Shown piece by piece: positions 12,431 to 22,711 of a DNA stretch of 64,000 nucleotides. This DNA comes from Ditylenchus dipsaci (Eukaryota > Nematoda > Chromadorea > Rhabditida > Anguinidae), in the NCBI GenBank assembly GCA_004194705.1, contig SADC01001218.1, forward strand, positions 62,001 to 126,000. The letters are read 5' to 3'. Within the stretch, counting starts at the first letter, position 1; the number at the start of each line of letters is the position of its first letter. A model generated the notes under the pieces. The model ran no database searches, had not been told where the DNA came from, and saw only the letters and a program-made list of their open reading frames with translations. Made by a program: the position numbers and the translations under genes.

Positions 12431-12584
12431 AAAATTTAGGGGTATATACCCTTACCTTACCCCATTCATTTCTACCAGCCAATATTTGAACCATGTTTTG
12501 AATTTTCGCTATCCTGTTTTTTTTTCTCAAAAATTTCACTTCCCACTTGATCGGTACACCGCATTGGTCTTCTATTAGGTCGTG

Positions 12585-12990
12585 TCAAAAGTTCGCAGCG
12601 TTTTTTCAAAAGCCATATTTATGGCATTGCGTTTTTACAATAAATTTTTCATCAATTTTTTAAAAGTTGACCACTCATTTTAGCTGGAAATCTTAGCGGG
12701 AAATCTTGGCTACAAAATGAGTTGTGAACTTTAAAAAAATTGATGAAAAATACACGGTATCCCAAGAAATTCCCCCGATTCAAAGGACCATGGTTTTTGC
12801 GCGCAGTGACATGTGCACAATTTGAATTGGCGGGGAACACTTCTGTTTCGTCTCGCACTGTACTCTTTGGAGTCATTTGAAATGACTCCAAAGAGTGAAG
12901 TGCGAGACGAAAGAGAAGTGTCCCCCGCCAATTTAAATTTTGCACATGTCGCTGCGCGCAAAAACCATAGTTCTTTAAAACCGCCATAAC
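12585..12990. repeat. Two nested palindromes
   Basis: Inner pair: ATCAATTTTTTAAAAGTT near 12650 with AACTTTAAAAAAATTGAT near 12728. Then a ~200-bp palindrome at about 12775-12980: ACCATGGTTTTTGCGCGCAG on the left and CTGCGCGCAAAAACCAT on the right, with GTCTCGCACTGTACTCTTTG / CAAAGAGTGAAGTGCGAGAC in the middle. It is closely related to the element at 17733-17956. Confidence 0.75.
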
Positions 12991-13146
12991 TTTTTGTTAA
13001 GACGCAATATCGACAAACGGTTTTTTTTGCAATCATCTTGTCTCAAGACGCGCTCGCGATTGCTATATAATGTCAAAAATACGATTTTCATTTGGTCCCC
13101 TGTGGTTTGGGTCCATCCCGTCCAAAGGCCATCCACAGGCTACCTA

Positions 13147-13415
13147 TAATTGCAAAAAACGGCTAGGGGACATTTTTCAAAAACGACTTTTTTCAAAAAT
13201 GACATTTTTTCAAACGACACTTTTCAAAACGACATTTTCCCAAACGACATTTTTTAAAACGACATTTTTCAAAACGACACTTTTCCAAGACGACATTTTC
13301 CAAACGATATGTTTCCAAAACGACACTTTTCCAAAACGACACTTTTCCAAAGGGCACTTTTCCAAAACGACACTTTTCTAAACGACGTTTTTCCAAAACG
13401 AAATATTTCCAAGGT
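13147..13415. repeat. Tandem array of an AAAACGACACTTTTCC unit
   Basis: About fifteen imperfect copies of a ~16-18 bp unit (CAAAACGACATTTTT / CAAAACGACACTTTTCC). Open in several frames, so the ORFs here are artefacts of the repeat. No inverted partner array was seen, unlike the elements at 8819 and 22712. The flank to 13850 contains a poly-G run and no gene. Confidence 0.8.
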
Positions 13416-14188
13416 CTAAGATAGCCAAATTGATAGCTTTTTCTGAACACGGCTGGTTTGCTGATCAACTGAGGGTGAGGGAAACTAATTAGTTTACCAG
13501 TATTTATCTTAAAGGAGGGGGGGGTGTGATTTTGATATACGCATCGCCTTAGGTCACAGTTTCGACTACCACTGGGTGCAAACCCTGTTTTTTTCTTCTA
13601 TTATTTACAAGTTTAGTGTCAAAATGTAGCCAACCTTCTGGGCTTTCATTTGAGCTATCATACAGATGAAAAGTTGGTCTAAAGTTAGGGCTAAATATAA
13701 AAAAGGTTAAACCATGTCCAATTCGATGAAATCCTCAATAGGACTATCCCAGTACTTTTCGGTAGTATCCTGAAACTGACGTTTTACCTCAAGTTTTATT
13801 CACATAACCATTTGCAACCTTACACTCAAAACTAGCTCTAAGGCGCCGGCAGTCGCCGGCAACTTATTCAAATGAAAATTTCAAAATTCGGTATTTCGTT
13901 GTTACTGTATATCTTGTAATAATACCCCATTAACCTTCATTTCCCAACCTCCAACCTTCTTTTTTAAACTGTAACTGGTTTGAAATATCTGTTTTCATTA
14001 ACCTTTTGAGCTTTTTAAAAAAAATTTTTTGTTAGATTTTTTAAACTGTATTAGGCATTTTTTAAAAGGGCTCGAAAAGTTAATAAAATTAAAATCTAAC
14101 CTCATTTTAAATATGACATTAAACCTTATTGGAAGATATACGGGTTTTCAAATTTCTAATTTCTCTTAATGTAACTAAAATGTTGCGC

Positions 14189-14975
14189 CTAAAGTCTGAA
14201 TTCTTGCCCTTTTTTAACTACCGTATTTTCTCTAATTATAGACCCGTCTCTAATTATAGACCCCTAATTTCAAGTGGTCTGAAATTTCTATTTTCATTAA
14301 CTTTTAAAGCTCTGTAAAAAGTCCCTGTGAGGGATTTTAAAAATCTAACAGGCACTTTTTACAGAGCTCAAAAGGTTAACGAAAACAGAAGTTTCGAACC
14401 ACTTGAAGTTTGAAAAAATTGCCCAACTCTAATTATAGACCCGGGTCTATAATTAGAGAAAATACGGTATTTTTACCCCTTTTTCAAATTTCAAATAAAA
14501 AACTGAAATCTTGTACCTTTTATCTGAAATGTTGCCCCTTTTTAATCAAAATCGGGTAAATTCACCCGATTTTTCATCGAAGGCGCCAAATCGGAGAAAT
14601 TTATCCGATTTTTATGAAAAAATTTTTTATAAAATTTATGAAAAAGGGGCAAGATTTCAGTTTTTTATTTGAAATTTGAAAAAGGGGTAAAAATATCGTA
14701 TTTTCTCTAATTATAGACCCGGGTCTATAATTAGAGTTGGGCAATTTTTTCAAACTTCAAGTGGTTCGAAACTTCTGTTTTCGTTAACCTTTTGAGCTCT
14801 GTAAAAAGTGCCTGTTAGATTTTTAAAATCCCTCACAGGGACTTTTTACAGAGCTTTAAAAGTTAATGAAAATAGAAATTTCAGACCACTTGAAATTAGG
14901 GGGTCTATAATTAGAGACGGGTCTATAATTAGAGAAAATACGGTAGTAAAAAAAGTGCAAGAATTCAGAGTTTAG
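14189..14975. repeat. Palindrome of palindromes, ACCGTATTTTCTCTAAT family
   Basis: The whole stretch is one inverted repeat centred near 14581 (CTGAATTCTTG..TACCGTATTTTCTC near 14195-14235 pairs with GAGAAAATACGGTA..CAAGAATTCAG near 14932-14970). Each half (14218-14470 and 14693-14945) is itself bounded by the motif and its complement, and has an internal hairpin (GCTCTGTAAAAAGT.CCTG / ACTTTTTACAGAGC). Four copies of the end motif lie within 730 bp. Confidence 0.85.
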
Positions 14976-16640
14976 GAGCAACAATTCAATTTACCCGGAG
15001 TCGTGATCTAGTAGCATTACCTAAGAATCACCCTCTAGGTACTACTACGTTGATACTGCTACTTAGGTAATGGTGCCTGGGTAGCATCATAAAAGCCCAA
15101 GTGCATTTCTCTGAGCCTACTATTTTCGGTTCCCTTGATTTTTTTTCACCCCAATCCATTGCAATGTGGAGTTTGCTGGTCTAAGACTCTTTGGTTTGTC
15201 GGTGCAAAAGGTGTGAAATAAATGAAAAATGAAAAAGGTTGGCTTCGAGAAAAATACTTTTTGGATGGGGGGAGGGGGGAGGCGCACTTGGGCTGCTGTC
15301 GAGCAGCACCACCTGGGAAACACGATTTGCAAACTATTGGCTAAAATTGAATGCTGCTTTTAAATCTTTGCCGGTAGATTAAAAATGTAGATTAAAAAAC
15401 AATGTAAAAGTCGAAAATGATATAGTTTAAATAACCTCAAGAGAGGCTTTTAAACCATGAAACTTCAAAATTATGAAATATATAATTTCGGTACACCTTG
15501 AGAGTGCCCTGGAAAATGTCTTCACTATTTCAACTTTTTTTTTGAACTTAATTTATTTTCAAAATGTAGCTGAGATTCTGGTAAAGGTCATCTGATACAA
15601 ATATCTCACAACATTTGACGAGAATATTATGAAAATGTATTGGAATTTTAAAAATTCAAAATTTGGAATTTCAAATTGAGGCACACCCTCAGAGTGCGCT
15701 GGCAAATGTCTTCACTATTTCAATTTTTATCAACTGAATTTTTGCTCAAAATGTAGCTGGGATTCTGGCGGACATCTGATGCAAATATTTCAAAGAAATG
15801 AATCAAAAATTGGATAAAAAAACCAAACAAATGAATTTTTTTTTAAATTTTTCTGAATTTCGAATAACAAATAAACTTTTTACTGAAAAAAATTTTTGGC
15901 CACACCGCAGGCTCAAACTTTTTGATTACCTTAGTTAGACCTAGACGAAACGTTTAAAAAAAAGAGCGCTCAAAAAGTGAAGAAAAATTATTTTAACCAG
16001 AAATCAGGGTGCTCTCTCACTATCTCCTATATAGTATTAGAGCTGTTTTGTTTGTCGACAATTGACGTTTTTGGTTTTTTTGGAGTGTTTTTATTTGGTT
16101 TTTCGGTCAATTTTTTTTAATTCAAGCTTGAAATTTCAGGAGTAGAATGGTTGTTTTGGATTTTGGTCTTGAGATTTTTTTTGGTTTCATTTTCGGGTTT
16201 TAGTGAGCAAATTGTCGTTTTTTTCGTTCAAGAGTCAAAATCTCGGAGCTGTTATCAGTGCACTACAAACGACGGCGGGCTAACCGGGCTAAGGCACATG
16301 TGGCTCCCAAAAGTTCTAGCACCGGCCTTTGGCCGGGCGCCTTTTCTAGTAAATAAATCAAAGAGATCATGAAAAACACGAAAAACCGCAACAAAAAATG
16401 CAACACACACAACACTGACGAGAAAACAGAATTTTAAACCGTATTTAAAAAGAAATCGTGTCGGTAAAAAATTGGATGAATTCACCGAGAGCACCACCAC
16501 ACCCCCCCCCCCCCCAGAGGGACTTGAACTTTCGACAAAAGGTGATGCGTATTTAAAGTCCCCCCTGAAACTATTTCATTTAGAGAGTTTATTAGCTTGT
16601 ATATTTCCTCTCACCAATTAGTTGCACAATAGCTATCATC
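14976..16640. other. No gene seen
   Basis: AT-rich. Two diverged copies of a ~180-bp segment around 15480-15620 and 15660-15800 share GTGC.CTGG.AAATGTCTTCAC and AAATGTAGCTG..ATTCTGG. Poly-C at 16501-16515. No exon can be supported. Confidence 0.45.
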
Positions 16641-16902
16641 GTAAATTGACATGCAGTTCAAGTAAAGGAATGTCTAAAAACTCATTAACCTTGGGATACT
16701 TCTTACAGTATTCATTAGACTCCAGAGTCGTTATCGAGCTGAAAGACGAAACAGCTGGTAGAATTTTGTTTAAATTTACTCAATGTAATTGTCTATCAGT
16801 TATTTTAGTCGAAGGTATCCTCTCCAACTGTGATTCAAAGACTTTGAATATAGAGCTGATAGACGCTGTAAACAGTTTATATGAAATCTATGTTTTTAAT
16901 GC
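16622..16902 (+). CDS. Possible upstream exon (unrecognised)
   Basis: Open frame with SLDSRVVIELKDETAGRILF and LNIELIDAVNSLYEIYVFNA, followed by a canonical donor (GC|GTAAGTATC at ~16902). It joins in frame to the exon at 17038-17113 just upstream of the ADAM start. It is either an N-terminal exon of the ADAM transcript or the end of another gene. It is not recognisable as an ADAM prodomain. Confidence 0.35.
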
Positions 16903-17095
16903 GTAAGTATCAGGTCTTATATCGCAGAAGAACTCAAAGTCCACCCCTCAGATCACCTTCAATATTTGTTAAAGGCAGAAATATCCGATTTGTAAATTGA
17001 TACTTTAGGCTTACCTTTTTCTCAATTCTATTTTCAGATACATTTTGAAGACTACCCGGTGTTTTAAGCAGCCTAAAGCGATCTTTTCGGAGGAA

Positions 17096-20000
17096 ATGAC
17101 TCCATACTTGCAGGTGACTTTTTGTATATTTTACTCTTTCTCGTGTTTTTATACTCACTTATATAATTTCTAGAAACCGGAATCTACATGTAGAGTATTC
17201 ACTCGCATTCTATGGTCGACGATCCTTTTACTCAGTGTTTTGGCGGTTTCATGTCAAAGTGACAGTTACAGCTTGCATCTTGATGATCATAACAGTAATG
17301 AGAGCTCAGCGCCTTCAGACAGCTACTTTTCCAAATTCATAAGAAAACGTAGCGTTGGTGATCCATCTGATGCAGTAAAGAAGAATCGTTGCGAGTTGAA
17401 ATTAGTTGCAGACTATGAATTTTTTCAAGTCATCGGTAACGGGAACTATGCCAATGCTGCAAGATACCTGGTTGCTACTTTCTTATGTTTCAGCTGCTTA
17501 TACCTTTCAAAGTTTAGGTTAATATGATCGAACGCATCAACGGAATTTTTACTGCAGTGGATTGGGGTCTAGATATAAACGGAAAACGGCTTGTGAATCT
17601 TGGCTTTTCTATCAAAGAAATAAAGATCTTCGATAGGCCAACCAGCAGCTCGCCTTTCCATTTTAACTCTTTGGTGTCCACGCATGAAGACGGGTCTTTC
17701 TATGCCTTTGAAGTCTTGAAAGTAAATGTGGTTTTAAAGGATCATGGTTTTTGCGTGCAGTGGCATATGCAATATTTGAATTGGCGGGGACGCTTCTCTT
17801 TTGTCTATCGGTGTACTCTTTCGAGTTGTTTCGAATGACTTTTGTTGTTTCGAATGACTCGAACTGATAGACATACACTGATAGACGAAAGAGAAGTGTC
17901 TCCCGCCAATTTAAATTTTGCACATGCCACTGCGCGCAAAACCATGGTCCTTTAAAATATTTCTTCTAGCTTGTTTTTTTTCAGTCATTTTCCGAAGAAG
18001 AGGGAACAAACTCTACGTGTAAATTTTGTACTCTTATTTGTAGCTTAGATGTAACAAAGGTTTTTCAGGTCTTTCCATGCTTGTTTCAGGTCACTTTTAA
18101 TTTGTAATGCTCAATTTTTGCTTTATAATATTCTTCTTTTTCAGCGAAGGTGTTTGATCAGGGTATTTTGGGTGAGTTAGTCAAGTGATATTTTTCTTGT
18201 GTTTCATGTGAGTGGTTTTGTAGGTGTGGCTAATATTGGTGAAAAGGACTTCGAGGTCTCTGCGCCACAAAGCCATTTAATAACACTTACTTTAACACGG
18301 TATTTTTCATGACAGTGTGCTCTACCATCGTAACATCAAATACGTCATTTTAGCTGGTTATTTCTGTACGAAGAAAATCAGAATTGGTTCGTTTTTGACC
18401 AATAATGAGAATTAAGTATTACAATAGTCTTTTAAGATGATAACGAGGGTCGTTGACTTGGTAAAGATTAATTTTGGATCCGTTCAATTTATTCTTAGTT
18501 TATTTGTAGGTGGCAGCACATGGTAGGCTTTTTTTTCTTGATCGGAATATATTTGCCATTATCCATCCTGTTTTCAGAGCTTGGACATGGTATATCCCAC
18601 TTAATTTTTTGACTTGATTATACTGATAGCAATTAAGCGTGGGGAGCGATTCATGACGAAATTGAGGATGACTGTATAGCTCCAAATTCACAAGGTAATC
18701 CGTAATCTTGCTAATTTTTTCCTTTATTGTTTGGAGAATTTTCGTAGGTCGTTTGTCATGCATGAAAGTAAGTTGTTTTCGCCGTCAAGTTTTAAAGCGT
18801 GTTTTCAGTCCGTTTGAATATTTAACACAGGTTCAAACACTGGGTATGACAAGAACAACTATTTCTTTTCTCCTTGCTCTGTCAGGTCTATCCACAAGGT
18901 AGTGTGAATAGCACCGGTTTTCATAATTTCGTAGGATAAAGGTTGTTAAGTTGTAGGTGCTCTATGGACTTGCTCACCAATGCTTCGTTGAGGAGAAAAG
19001 TAAGCCCTATTATTTTTTTAGATGATAATTTGATGTTTAGGTGCTCTTTGTGGAAATGGGATTCTTGAGGCTGGCGAAGAATGCGATTCGGGGCATTTGT
19101 CGGCTGATAACGCGTCAGATTTATGCTGTGAATAGTTACAAAATTTCCACATTTTTCACTCGCTTTATGTATTAGTTTAGGTACCAGCGAGTGTCGCTTG
19201 CGTCCTGCTGCTGCATGCTCTCCTCGACACTCAGAATGCTGCTCTCATGACTGTCATTTTCAGACGCTAGGACACCTTGCCAACCTAAAAGCTCGGAAAC
19301 ATGTAAAAAGGCTGTCTTTTGCTCGTACGTTTTTTTCCACTGGTTTAGAGCTATAAGTGGTTTTCTCATTCAGCGGCAACAGCAGCTTGTGTCCAGAACC
19401 CGAACCGGTTTGTCTTTTCGTGGGTTTCATAATGCTGCTCATTAAAAATTCTCTTTTTTTCACTCTAAAGATCGAAAATGGCGCAGATTGTGTTGATGTG
19501 AGTATTTGTTGTTAGCAGTTGTGGTGTTTAATTCTTATGGATTTACAGGAAGGCAAATGTTTCGACGGAGATTGCGTTTCATTCTGCGAAAATATCTCAA
19601 AGAATCTGTCTCCTTGCATCTGCGAGAACAGTATCATTTCCTATTTAGTACAAAGATTTTAAGCGAGTGCTTTAGTTACTGAAAGTTGCAAAAGGTGCTG
19701 CAGATCACTTGATTCAGGACTGTGCGCACCTGTGACACCGGTATTTTCTTAATTTTTTCGGTTTCCTGAATCCAGTTTTTGTAGATAAGATGGTTATCAG
19801 ACGGATCGATTTGCATTCAAGGGCAGTGCCATAATGTAATTCTTGCATAATATACCATCAATATACTCTTGCAAAAGTCGGTATTTAGAAAGTATGCGAA
19901 AAGAAGGTGACAGACGAGGCTTCTTTGCTTTGGAAAATTTTTCGTAATTTTAAAGAAACTCCAGACCGTAAGCAATGATAAATTCATGGTGTGGAATTTT

Positions 20001-20285
20001 AAGTATCGTTTTCAGATAAATTCTTTGCCGACTACTTTGTGTTTATCATCGTATTCGTATCTCTTTTGATCTGGTATTTGATTTTTTATTGATATAGTTA
20101 TCATTATCAAAATTTTAGGTGTCCTTGCGGGGCTTTCATCGTTTACAATGTATTTTTTTGAACTATTGAGACATTGCACACATGTATGAGTTTAGGATAG
20201 AAGGAAACATACAGATGCAGTTCGGAACTCAAGTGAAGATGTGATTCATATAGTGCCAGCAAAAAGAGTTTTTCATGAGCAGTGA
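17096..20285 (+). CDS. ADAM17/ADAM10-type membrane metalloprotease
   Basis: Zinc-dependent sheddase of the adamalysin family, anchored at the cell surface. Start chosen at ATG 17096, giving a signal-peptide-like segment (RILWSTILLLSVLAVSC). A furin-like RKR at ~17348 precedes the catalytic domain (RCELKLVADYEFFQVIG; MIERINGIFTAVDW). The zinc site HELGHAWGAIHD is assembled from exons 18510-18522, 18578-18589 and one starting at 18638. Next come NNYFFSPCSVRSIHK, disintegrin CGNGILEAGEECDSG and ECCSHDC, cysteine-rich SFCENISKNLSPCICENS and CKRCCRSLDSGLC, the membrane span FFADYFVFIIVFVSLLIW, and a short basic tail ending KRVFHEQ, stop at 20283. Introns are mostly ~45-60 bp. Several homopolymer losses break the frame (e.g. 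near 18752, 18848, 19258). No prodomain was found between the signal peptide and RKR, only ~35 residues. Order and cysteine spacing fit ADAM17 best. Confidence 0.88.
17733..17956. mobile_element. TTTAAA-flanked palindrome in an ADAM intron
   Basis: TTTAAAGGATCATGGTTTTT at the left and AAAACCATGGTCCTTTAAA at the right, with paired inner arms (AATTGGCGGG..CTTCTCTTT / AAAGAGAAG..CCCGCCAATT). It lies between the exon ending at 17721 and the one starting at 17985. Non-coding. Confidence 0.82.
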
Positions 20286-20300
20286 TATAAAATAGATTGC

Positions 20301-21009
20301 CTAAATTGTTACAGACTGAAACTGTGTTTTGTTATCGTGATGGTCTCTTGTTGGTGTTAAAACCATGTCTTGTATAAAATTATAATATAATCCTTTCTTC
20401 AGGTTAGTTATAGCACGGAAGTTAGTGCCGAGTTCGTGACACGAATCAATGATTTCTTTGCGTGTTACAGAGTGTTTCAAGAAATTCGCCGGTTTTAGTT
20501 CTAAATTTGAGCAGATTTTATCCTCCGTCGCGACTTCGGTTTCGTCTAAGAGGAACTGCACGTTAGGATCTTTCGAGATCTACATCTAAAAACTCTGGGG
20601 AATTTTTCAGATGTTCAGAAAAATCAATTATCATTTTTAAGTTTCGTAAGTTTTTCATGCGAGTGATAGCGCGTTCAAAAGCCCTTAGTGTGGTGAAAAA
20701 TTTTGGTCATAAATATCTCGAAAAAAAGGGAAAAGTCGTATCGCAGTAGTTAATCTGAAAGAGTCTAATATTCACCATTTTTCAAATTTTTCGTTTGGCG
20801 CCATTTTCCTGGTGATTATTAATTTGAATTTCAGGGGGCTGTACACCGGGTGGCTGCGAACTCGGATCCTGGGAACTGAGAACACGTGCAACACGGCTTT
20901 GGACAACTGATTTCGAAAGGAATTCGGATATAGCACAATTCAGATTCGGACAGCTGGTACAAATACGACTGAGATCACACAAAATTTGACCAAAAACAAT
21001 TTGAATCAC
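20301..21009 (-). CDS. Hypothetical protein, convergent with ADAM gene
   Basis: Not recognised. Coding-like exons on the minus strand: 20782-21009 (SEFLSKSVVQSRVARVLSSQ, then a Pro/Gln-rich stretch ending NGAKRK), ~20690-20590 (LRAFERAITRMKNLRNLKMI, IDFSEHLKNSPEFLDVDLE) and 20301-20570 (DETEVATEDKICSNLELKPA, NFLKHSVTRKEIIDSCHELG, KKGLYYNFIQDMVLTP), stop at 20301. The stretches join with one likely frameshift near 20575. The mix of charged helices suggests a folded alpha-helical protein. The stop lies only 15 bp beyond the ADAM stop on the opposite strand, so the two 3' ends must overlap. Confidence 0.5.
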
Positions 21010-21249
21010 AAAAAATTGGTGTTAACTCCATTCGTTTTACGGATAACTGGGCTAAGTAAAACTAGGCTTTTTGACAATTGGGTGGGAAATAATTAGGCTG
21101 TTTGAAAATTTGATTTTCGTACTTCCGAGGTATATTTTTGTCGGTCTTGGTTAGACTCACCTCTTTTTATATTTATATATATTTATATCTGCCTGTGTTT
21201 ATCGGTAGTGGGTGCAATATTACTTATGAACCTGAATGCACTGAAAAAA

Positions 21250-22045
21250 TTAAACTTAGCCGAAATCAAAAACAAACCACGTATCTTGATATAAAATCTC
21301 GTCGCGAAAACCAGTTCGTTGAGGCCAAAATTACGATTTTGCCTATCTAAACCCCAAACTTGGGATAGGTACCACCTGGTCGATGGATATCCACCTGGAT
21401 AGCTAGTAAAAAAAATCTTAAAAATTCAAAAGAACCCATTTTTCCTAGCCCGAAATGTATGGCGAATTGGGTTCTTCAGGAGTAAAATTACGATTAAACC
21501 CATCCAAACCCCAAAATCCCGGGTAGATAGCTACTGGTCAGGTGGATATCCACGTGGATGGCCTAAAAAATAAAAATAAATAAGTTGAAAAACAAACCAT
21601 GCTATGATATGTTAAATCGTGCGAAGAATCGGGCTTGATAAGACTAAAATTGTGAATTTGGACACTGAAATTCCAAAACACGGAGTGGGTACCAATAAGG
21701 GGTGGAAATCCAACTTGTTGGGCCGGTTTTTTTTTAAAATAAAATAACCATTTTTTCTATCCTTCAATTGTGTATCGAATTAAGTTTATAGGGATTGAAA
21801 TTGGGATTTGCGTAATTCAGCCCTACATCCTTGGAAAGGTACGCTCTGATCAGGTGGATATACACCTAAATGTCCTGAAAACCAAAGGTAGGTCGATTTC
21901 TAATATAAACCATGCTATCATGTGTAAGATTGTGCAAGGAATGAGGTAAAATAAAACCGAAATTGGGTTTTTTGCTTTTGAATCCCAATTCGAATCCCAA
22001 AACCCAGGGTAGGTATCCAAGGGACAGGTGGATATCCACGTAGAA
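21250..22045. repeat. Diverged tandem repeats (~150-170 bp), AGGTGGATATCCAC core
   Basis: About five degenerate units. Each has an AAACCCC/CCCAAA block, a GGTA..TACC segment and an AGGTGGATATCCACGTGG-like core (near 21385, 21540, 21700, 21855, 22027); alternate units carry AACCATGCTAT. Not open in a consistent frame. Confidence 0.6.
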
Positions 22046-22152
22046 AATTAAAAATAATGGGACATAACCAACTCGCCAACAAAAGACTCGCCAACGCAAA
22101 GAACTCGCCAACGGAAAACTCGACAACGGCGAAACTCGCCAATGAAAAACTG

Positions 22153-22378
22153 GCAACCGGACATTTGGCATAAATAGTGCCAAATGTCCGCCGGAGGAAA
22201 ACTTTTTTAGCCCACCTTTTGGCGACGGAACGAGCTGATTTTTTCAGGATCAGTAGATATAGCTGAGAAGAATTGATCCTGAAAAAATCAGCTCGCTCCG
22301 TCGCCGAAAAGTTGGCTAAAAATTTTCCTCGGCGGACATTTGGCACAATTTATGCCAAATGTCCGGTTGCCTGAAAAA
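22153..22378. repeat. Palindromic element, CAACCGGACATTTGGCA ends
   Basis: GGCAACCGGACATTTGGCAT at the left and ATGCCAAATGTCCGGTTGCC at the right. The arms include GCGACGGA.CGAGCTGATTTT and its complement around a short loop near 22258. Flanking tandem AACTCGCCAA units occur on both sides (22068-22140 and 22375-22390). Confidence 0.82.
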
Positions 22379-22574
22379 CTCGCCAACACAGAACTTGACA
22401 TCTCGAAATCTACAAATATACATTTTAAATATTTTTTCAGGAAGTTTTAAATTTTTATACTTTGCAAAAGGATACACATATTTATTTCTAGAGATGACGA
22501 CGCTGCGATGTATTCCATTGCAAAATCGCATTGCACGCAGCTAATTTTGTTCAAAAACATCGCATCGCAATATC

Positions 22575-22711
22575 GCTAGGGTTGTCAAATCGAACGTTCG
22601 ATTTCGAACATTGTTCGAAATGTTCGAGATTTTTTCGAACGTTCGACTTCGAACCGAACGTTCGTTCGAAAATTTTCGAACTCGAACTTCGAACCGAACG
22701 TTTGATTTGAA
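22575..22711. repeat. TTCGAACGTTCGA-rich array (left part)
   Basis: Many overlapping copies of CGAACGTTCGA/TTCGAAA; matching sequence resumes at 24770-24835. The transposon at 22712-24630 appears to sit inside this older array. Confidence 0.6.

Noticed and set aside
13070..13468. ORFs in the AAAACGACACTTTT array
   Set aside because: Repeat-derived peptides with no conserved feature.
16850..16890. ELIDAVNSLYE at 16.86 kb as a displaced ADAM helix
   Set aside because: The expected helix (MIERINGIFTAVDW) is present in the right place at 17524; the resemblance is chance or another domain.
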